A DNA stretch of 50,001 nucleotides from positions 1 to 50,001 of the forward strand of contig JAFARZ010000299.1 of assembly GCA_019245115.1 (NCBI GenBank). The letters run 5' to 3'. Position 1 is the stretch's first letter; every line of letters starts with the position of its first letter. The position numbers and the translations under genes were made by a program. Positions 46,009-50,001 of this stretch are shown here, one piece after another. The notes under the pieces were generated by a model, which saw only the letters and a list, made by a program, of their open reading frames with translations, had not been told where the DNA came from and searched no databases. This DNA comes from Streptosporangiaceae bacterium. Its GTDB lineage: Bacteria; Actinomycetota; Actinomycetes; Streptosporangiales; Streptosporangiaceae.

Positions 46009-46103
46009 TCATGTCCGCTGGCATCCCTCCTTTTTTCTGTCTCGCGATCCCGCATACCATCTACAGATGTGAGTTATCACTGGTCAGCGCCATTGGAGTC
46101 GGC

Positions 46104-47261
46104 ATGGCGATAAGAACCAGGACCGGCGCTCCCGCGACGCGACCACGTGGATCGCGGCTGCGCGCCGCCCGCCAGCCGACCCGGCTGCCGCCCGGTATCG
46201 CCTCGGTCCTCTCCGTCCTCTCCTCGTCCGCGGTGGTCCTCGACAGCAACGACCGCGTGCTCCGCGCCAGCGCCGCCGCTCGCGCGTTCGGGCTGGTCAA
46301 GGGCGACCGGTTGATGGTCCCCGAGCTTGCCGCCCTGGCTCGCCAGGTACGCCGTGATGGCGAGATCAGGGAAGGCGAGTTCGAGGTCCCGGTCCCCAGG
46401 TTCGGCGGTCGGACGACGAGCTTCGCGGTCCGGGTGGCCCCGCTCGGCGCAGCGGTGGGCGGCGGTGGGCTGGTGCTCGTGCTCGCCGAGGACCAGACCG
46501 AGAGCCGACGGGTGGAAGAGGTCAGGCGTGACTTCGTCGCCAACACCAGCCACGAGCTGAAGACGCCGGTTGGCGCCCTCGCGCTGCTCGCCGAGACGAT
46601 CGAGGACGCGGCGGACGACGCCGAGGCGGTGCGCCGGTTCGCCGGCCGGATGCGGCAGGAGGCCCAGCGGCTCACCAGCCTGGTGCAGGACCTCATCACG
46701 CTGAACCGGATCCAGGCCGCGGAGCCGGTGCCCGACCCGCTGCCCGTCGACCTGGACGCGGTGATGGCGGAGGCGCTCGACCGGTGCCGGATGAAGGCCA
46801 ACGCGCGCGGGATAACGCTGGCCACGGTGGGCACTCGCGGGCTGTCCGTGCTCGGCGATGAGGACCTCCTGATCACCGCCTTGCGGAACCTGCTGGAGAA
46901 CGCCGTCGCCTACAGCCCGGAACGGACCCGGGTGGTGGTCAGCAACAAGCGGACCGCCGACGGTTACGCCGAGCTCAGCGTGACCGACCAGGGGATCGGC
47001 ATCCCGGAACGGGATCTTGAACGGATCTTCGAGCGCTTCTACCGGGTCGACCCGGCGCGCTCGCGGGCGACCGGCGGCACCGGCCTCGGGCTCGCCATCG
47101 TGAAACATGTGACCGCCGCGCACAACGGCCGGGTCACGGTGCGCAGCGTCGAGGGTGCCGGATCGACCTTCACGCTGTTCCTACCGCTGAGGAACGAGCA
47201 TGTATCTGTCCCAATCCGGGGGGAAGCCATCCCCCCGGACCCCCCTGGCAGAAGGGCCTGA
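46104..47261 (+). CDS. senX3: SenX3/PhoR-type sensor histidine kinase lacking a membrane anchor
   Basis: 385 residues from ATG 46104, which follows TTGGAGT at good spacing. A PAS-like sensor part (about residues 30-125: SVLSSSAVVLDSNDRVLRAS) is followed by HisKA with phospho-His in NTSHELKTPVGA near 150. The HATPase_c N, G1 and G2 boxes are NLLENAVAYSP, DQGIGIP and GGTGLGLAIVKHV. It pairs with regX3 to sense phosphate status in relatives. SenX3 normally starts with one or two membrane segments; none is visible here, nor convincingly in the in-frame stretch back to 46011. The C-terminal end (EAIPPDPPGRRA) is translated from a G6/C6 hairpin element. Confidence 0.9.
   Translation: MAIRTRTGAPATRPRGSRLRAARQPTRLPPGIASVLSVLSSSAVVLDSNDRVLRASAAARAFGLVKGDRLMVPELAALARQVRRDGEIREGEFEVPVPRFGGRTTSFAVRVAPLGAAVGGGGLVLVLAEDQTESRRVEEVRRDFVANTSHELKTPVGALALLAETIEDAADDAEAVRRFAGRMRQEAQRLTSLVQDLITLNRIQAAEPVPDPLPVDLDAVMAEALDRCRMKANARGITLATVGTRGLSVLGDEDLLITALRNLLENAVAYSPERTRVVVSNKRTADGYAELSVTDQGIGIPERDLERIFERFYRVDPARSRATGGTGLGLAIVKHVTAAHNGRVTVRSVEGAGSTFTLFLPLRNEHVSVPIRGEAIPPDPPGRRA
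47216..47245. repeat. G6/C6 hairpin element at the senX3-regX3 junction
   Basis: CCGGGGGG (47216-47223), 7-base loop, CCCCCCGG (47231-47238), ACCCCCC (47239-47245). It is inside the last senX3 codons and could attenuate read-through into regX3, which starts at 47263. Confidence 0.85.
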
Positions 47262-47262
47262 A

Positions 47263-47949
47263 GTGACACGCGTACTGGTGGTTGAGGACGAGGATTCGTT
47301 CAGCGACGCCATCTCGTACCTGCTCCGCAAGGAGGGATTTGAGGTCGCCGTCTGCTCGACCGGCCCCGATGCGCTCGACACATTCGACCGGACGGGCGCC
47401 GACCTGGTGCTGCTCGACCTCATGCTGCCCGGTCTGCCGGGCAGCGAGGTGTGCCGTTCGCTGCGGGAGAAGTCGAACGTGCCGGTGATCATGCTGACCG
47501 CCAAGGACAGCGAGATCGACAAGGTGGTCGGCCTGGAGCTGGGTGCCGACGACTACGTGACCAAGCCGTTCTCCTCGCGCGAGCTGGTCGCGCGGATGCG
47601 CGCGGTGCTGCGTCGCCGCGGCGAGCCCGAGGATGCCACCGAGGCCGCGCTGGAGTCCGGTCCGGTCCGGATGGACGTCGAGCGGCACGTGGTGACCGTC
47701 CGCGGCGGCACTGTTCAGCTCCCGCTGAAGGAGTTCGAGCTGCTTCAGGTGCTGCTACGCAACGCCGACCGGGTGCTCACCCGGATGCAGCTCATCGACC
47801 GGGTCTGGGGCGCGGACTACGTGGGGGACACCAAGACGCTGGACGTGCACATCAAACGACTTCGGGCCAAGATCGAACTCGATCCCGCGCGGCCTCGCCA
47901 CATCGTGACCGTACGTGGCCTGGGATACAAATTCGAATCAGCAGCATGA
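47263..47949 (+). CDS. regX3: RegX3/PhoP-type response regulator
   Basis: 228 residues, OmpR/PhoB class. Receiver domain: acidic pocket VVEDEDSF, phospho-Asp in LLDLMLPG near 52, Lys in LTAKDSEIDKV. The C-terminal winged helix has VRGGTVQLPLKEFELLQVLL and YVGDTKTLDVHIKRLRAKIE, ending VRGLGYKFES. GTG 47263 is 1 base after the senX3 stop region and gives VTRVLVVEDED. Probable phosphate-response regulator; no phoU or pst genes are adjacent. Confidence 0.95.
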   Translation: MTRVLVVEDEDSFSDAISYLLRKEGFEVAVCSTGPDALDTFDRTGADLVLLDLMLPGLPGSEVCRSLREKSNVPVIMLTAKDSEIDKVVGLELGADDYVTKPFSSRELVARMRAVLRRRGEPEDATEAALESGPVRMDVERHVVTVRGGTVQLPLKEFELLQVLLRNADRVLTRMQLIDRVWGADYVGDTKTLDVHIKRLRAKIELDPARPRHIVTVRGLGYKFESAA

Positions 47950-47991
47950 ACGGCGGTGGTGCTCCCCCGTGCACGCTCACCGCCAGGGCGG

Positions 47992-48675
47992 TCACGGCGT
48001 GGGCGAAGGGCTCGCTGACGAACCCGGGCTCGCCGAACCGGTCGCGGAGGCGTGCGCGCCGCTCTTCTTGGCTGACTTCTTGCCGGCCTTGGTGCTCGCG
48101 CTCGTGCTGGGGCTCGCCGTGGCGGTCGGCGTCGGCTTGGGCGGCGGCGCGAGGGTGGCGTACTCGTAGGCGTGCGGCTCGATCGGCAGGTCAAGGCTGA
48201 TGTCGCCCGCGTTGGCGAAGTGGAACGTCACGGCGACCGTCTGGCCGCCCATCAGCGGGGTATTCAGGCCGGTCAGGATGATGCGCGGGACGGGCCCGGT
48301 CAGGTTCACGGCCCCATCGGCGGCGGCCGGCACGTTGATCGGGCCGCCGGTTAGCCGCACCGAGGCCGCTTTGTCAGCGCTCACCGACTCCAGCTGATCC
48401 GCGTTGGCCGAGGTGATGGACAGGAACACGCCGGCCTGGCCGCCGGCCGGCAACGTCTGATTCGGCGCGGGCCCGAGCACGAACGCGTCGTTTATCGTGA
48501 TCCCGCCCGCCGCGACGGTGGCGGCGCCGTTCGCCGCCGGGTGGAACTGGAGTGCCGGGGCGTTGGCGCCGGCCTCGCACCCGGCCAGCGCCGGGATCGC
48601 CACGGCGCACACGAGCGCTGCGGTCTTGAGCGGGCGGTGCCCGCTGTGCAGCCAGCGGCGGTTGATGCGCGGCAC
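47992..48675 (-). CDS. PCu(A)C-like lipoprotein without obvious copper ligands
   Basis: 227 residues. Signal segment LKTAALVCAVAIPALAGC with lipobox Cys near 33. The central domain has the PCu(A)C/DUF461 pattern: GVFLSITSANADQLESVSAD and IILTGLNTPLMGGQTVAVTF. The His/Met copper ligands expected between them (H-x-M type) are not seen, so copper binding is doubtful. The C-terminal 50 residues are Ser/Thr/Ala/Lys-rich and low complexity, probably wall-spanning. GTG 48673-48675 follows GAGGAGG. Convergent with regX3. Confidence 0.75.
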   Translation of the reverse strand: MPRINRRWLHSGHRPLKTAALVCAVAIPALAGCEAGANAPALQFHPAANGAATVAAGGITINDAFVLGPAPNQTLPAGGQAGVFLSITSANADQLESVSADKAASVRLTGGPINVPAAADGAVNLTGPVPRIILTGLNTPLMGGQTVAVTFHFANAGDISLDLPIEPHAYEYATLAPPPKPTPTATASPSTSASTKAGKKSAKKSGAHASATGSASPGSSASPSPTP

Positions 48676-48846
48676 GGCAACGGCCTCCTCGATCCACTAC
48701 AGCCTGTAGGTAGACAAAGCGTAGCGGGAGCCGTCAGTCACCCGCGCCCGGGGGGAGTAAACCCGCGGTCCAGGGGCGAGCGAGAGCGAGCGCCGCGGCG
48801 GTTGCCGTCCCGCAGGGGCGGCAATTCCCGCCGTGGCCCCAAGCCG

Positions 48847-48881
48847 GCCGAGCGCAGCGAGGCCTAGGCGCGGAGGGAAAA
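48847..48881. repeat. Dispersed repeat GCCGAGCGCAGCGAGG, copy 2
   Basis: GCCGAGCGCAGCGAGGCC then TAGGCGCGGAG, GG and AAAA, directly after the stop of the small membrane-protein gene. It matches 45144-45177 except for one substitution and a 2-base insertion. Confidence 0.75.
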
Positions 48882-49241
48882 CTAGCGCGGGGATCTTGTC
48901 GGCGTGGGTGAGTGCCTCGGTGACGGGCGGGAACTGGGGCGTGGTGCAGCCGACGGGGTGGAGGCCGTGACGCTCGGGTGGGGCCTGGCCGGCGTGTCGG
49001 CCGGACTGATCGTGAACACCGAGAGCATCATGCCCGCCACCAGGCACACCGCGAGGATGCTGGCGATCAGCGGCATGATGCCGGCCTGCGACGGCATGAT
49101 GCGGCGAAGCCGCCGCTTCCGCCTGGCGGCACGCACTTCACGGCGGTAGGCGAGTACGTCCCGCTCAAGTTCACGCGCGTCATCGGGGATCTGGACATCG
49201 AGCGGAGGCTCATCCCAGCGCGCGTCGCCGCCTGACTCCAC
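48882..49241 (-). CDS. Small membrane protein with Ser/Pro-rich tail
   Basis: 119 residues. Acidic start (MESGGDARWDEPPLDVQIPD), a basic helix RREVRAARRKRRLRRIMPSQ, one membrane segment (GIMPLIASILAVCLVAGMML) and a Pro/Ser/Thr-rich external tail. Positive residues before the segment predict the N-terminus inside. GTG 49239-49241 starts it. I recall small proteins of this kind near carD/regX3 in other actinobacteria but cannot name a family. Confidence 0.65.
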   Translation of the reverse strand: MESGGDARWDEPPLDVQIPDDARELERDVLAYRREVRAARRKRRLRRIMPSQAGIMPLIASILAVCLVAGMMLSVFTISPADTPARPHPSVTASTPSAAPRPSSRPSPRHSPTPTRSPR

Positions 49242-49497
49242 CTATCCAGTATGAGCCCCTCGCCGGGGTATGTACGCACCCACCATGGCCAGTCGGCGCG
49301 GAAGTGAGCCGCCGGAGCGATCCGCTCGGGTAAACTGGCAATTGCATCGTCAGCCCTCGTGGGCCTACCCGGCGCATACGGCGGCCAGCCCAAGGCCATT
49401 GTTATGGCCCCGTGGCCGCTATCGGCGCTGCCTGGTATTTGCCTGCTGACCTGCATATTTGCCCTCATAGGCATTTTATCGACACCGCCAGGCATGG

Positions 49498-49503
49498 TAA
49501 GAT
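49498..49503 (+). promoter_or_regulatory. Candidate carD -10 box
   Basis: TAAGAT 30 bases before the carD ATG, in a clearly AT-richer stretch (49370-49500). The -35 candidate TTTATC at 49475-49480 (17-base spacer) is weak. A GGAAGGGG ribosome site is at 49515-49522. Confidence 0.5.
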
Positions 49504-49532
49504 GGCCTTCAGCGGAAGGGGTACTTGCCACA

Positions 49533-50001
49533 TGTCTTTCAAGGTCGGCGATACCGTCGTCTATCCCCATCATGGGGCTGCTCGCATCGAGGCGGTCGAG
49601 ACTCGCACCATCAAGGGCGAAGAGAAGACTTATCTTGTCCTCAAGGTCGATAAAGGTGACCTTACAGTACGCGTTCCCGCGGACAATGCCGAGCTGGTGG
49701 GCGTTCGGGATGTAGTCGGCGCGGAGGGACTTGAGCGCGTGTTCGAAGTGCTCAGGGCGCCGCACACCGAGGAGCCGACGAACTGGTCAAGGCGATACAA
49801 GGCTAACCTGGAGAAGCTCGCGTCCGGCGATGTGAACAAGGTCGCCGAGGTCGTCCGCGACCTGTGGCGGCGGGACAAGGAGCGCGGTCTGTCCGCCGGC
49901 GAGAAGCGCATGCTGGCGAAGGCGCGGCAGATCCTGGTCAGCGAGCTCGCGCTCGCCGAGAAGACCAACGAGGACAAGGCCGAAGCGCTACTGGATGAGG
50001 T
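49533..50001 (+). CDS. carD: CarD family RNA-polymerase-binding regulator (3' end cut)
   Basis: 156 codons are present; full-length CarD is about 160, so only a few residues are missing. The RNA-polymerase-interaction (Tudor-like) domain is MSFKVGDTVVYPHHGAARIE through VRVPADNAELVGVRDV. The C-terminal helical DNA-binding part has TNWSRRYKANLEKLASGD, VAEVVRDLWRRDKERGLS and the RMLAKARQILVSELALAE helix. CarD stabilises the open promoter complex at rRNA and many other promoters. ATG 49533 is the family start. Confidence 0.96.

Noticed and set aside
46011..46103. Membrane anchor for SenX3 from an earlier ATG
   Set aside because: The stretch is only mildly hydrophobic with charged and Pro residues, and the ATG at 46104 has the better ribosome site.

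Overview
The window is ordinary chromosomal DNA of a high-GC Actinomycetota. Evidence includes Lsr2, CarD, MshA (mycothiol synthesis), SenX3/RegX3-type two-component proteins, a DUF222-HNH protein, an F420-type luciferase-like oxidoreductase and frequent GTG starts. Gene order (ppa-dacB-metalloprotease-tilS-hpt-ftsH-folE-fol genes-DUF3180-DUF2520-panC-coaX ... lsr2-clpC-mutY-radA; mshA-ybjN/gpmA-senX3-regX3-carD) matches what I know of Streptosporangiales, Streptomyces and mycobacteria. Genus cannot be fixed by eye. I see no phage, insertion sequence, CRISPR array, tRNA or rRNA.

Layout. 0-4.4 kb: truncated DUF222-HNH gene, ParB-like protein, LLM oxidoreductase, a stand-alone UMP kinase, an SDR and an FTR1 iron permease under a clear iron box. 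4.5-14.9 kb: a myo-inositol catabolism and uptake locus. An ABC transporter (ATPase, permease, lipoprotein) and a divergent GntR regulator are followed by a tightly overlapped operon iolG-iolE-iolC-aldolase-iolB-iolD. The transporter and iolG promoters share an operator-like element at exactly the same distance from a TTGACA -35 box, which ties the two units together. 14.95-15.6 kb is non-coding with palindromes and a 30-bp tandem repeat.

15.6-29.8 kb: housekeeping genes for pyrophosphate hydrolysis, wall trimming, tRNA-Ile lysidine, purine salvage, FtsH, folate (with an unusual FolP-FolK fusion and no folB), pantothenate and CoA. 29.8-39.4 kb: NlpC/P60 peptidase, ArgA-like acetyltransferase, Lsr2, ClpC, MutY and RadA, separated by repeat-bearing intergenic DNA. 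39.4-50 kb: TIM-barrel isomerase, BKACE enzyme, HTH/DUF2516 pair, BlaI/M56 pair, YbjN-MshA, GpmA, SenX3/RegX3 (SenX3 without a membrane anchor), a PCu(A)C-like lipoprotein, a small membrane protein, and CarD cut by the window end.

Three themes stand out: the co-regulated inositol locus; many short tandem repeats (7-30 bp units) both between and inside genes; and a small family of G6/C6 hairpin elements at gene borders. Several genes I expect at these loci (folB, panD, disA, iolA) are absent from the window.
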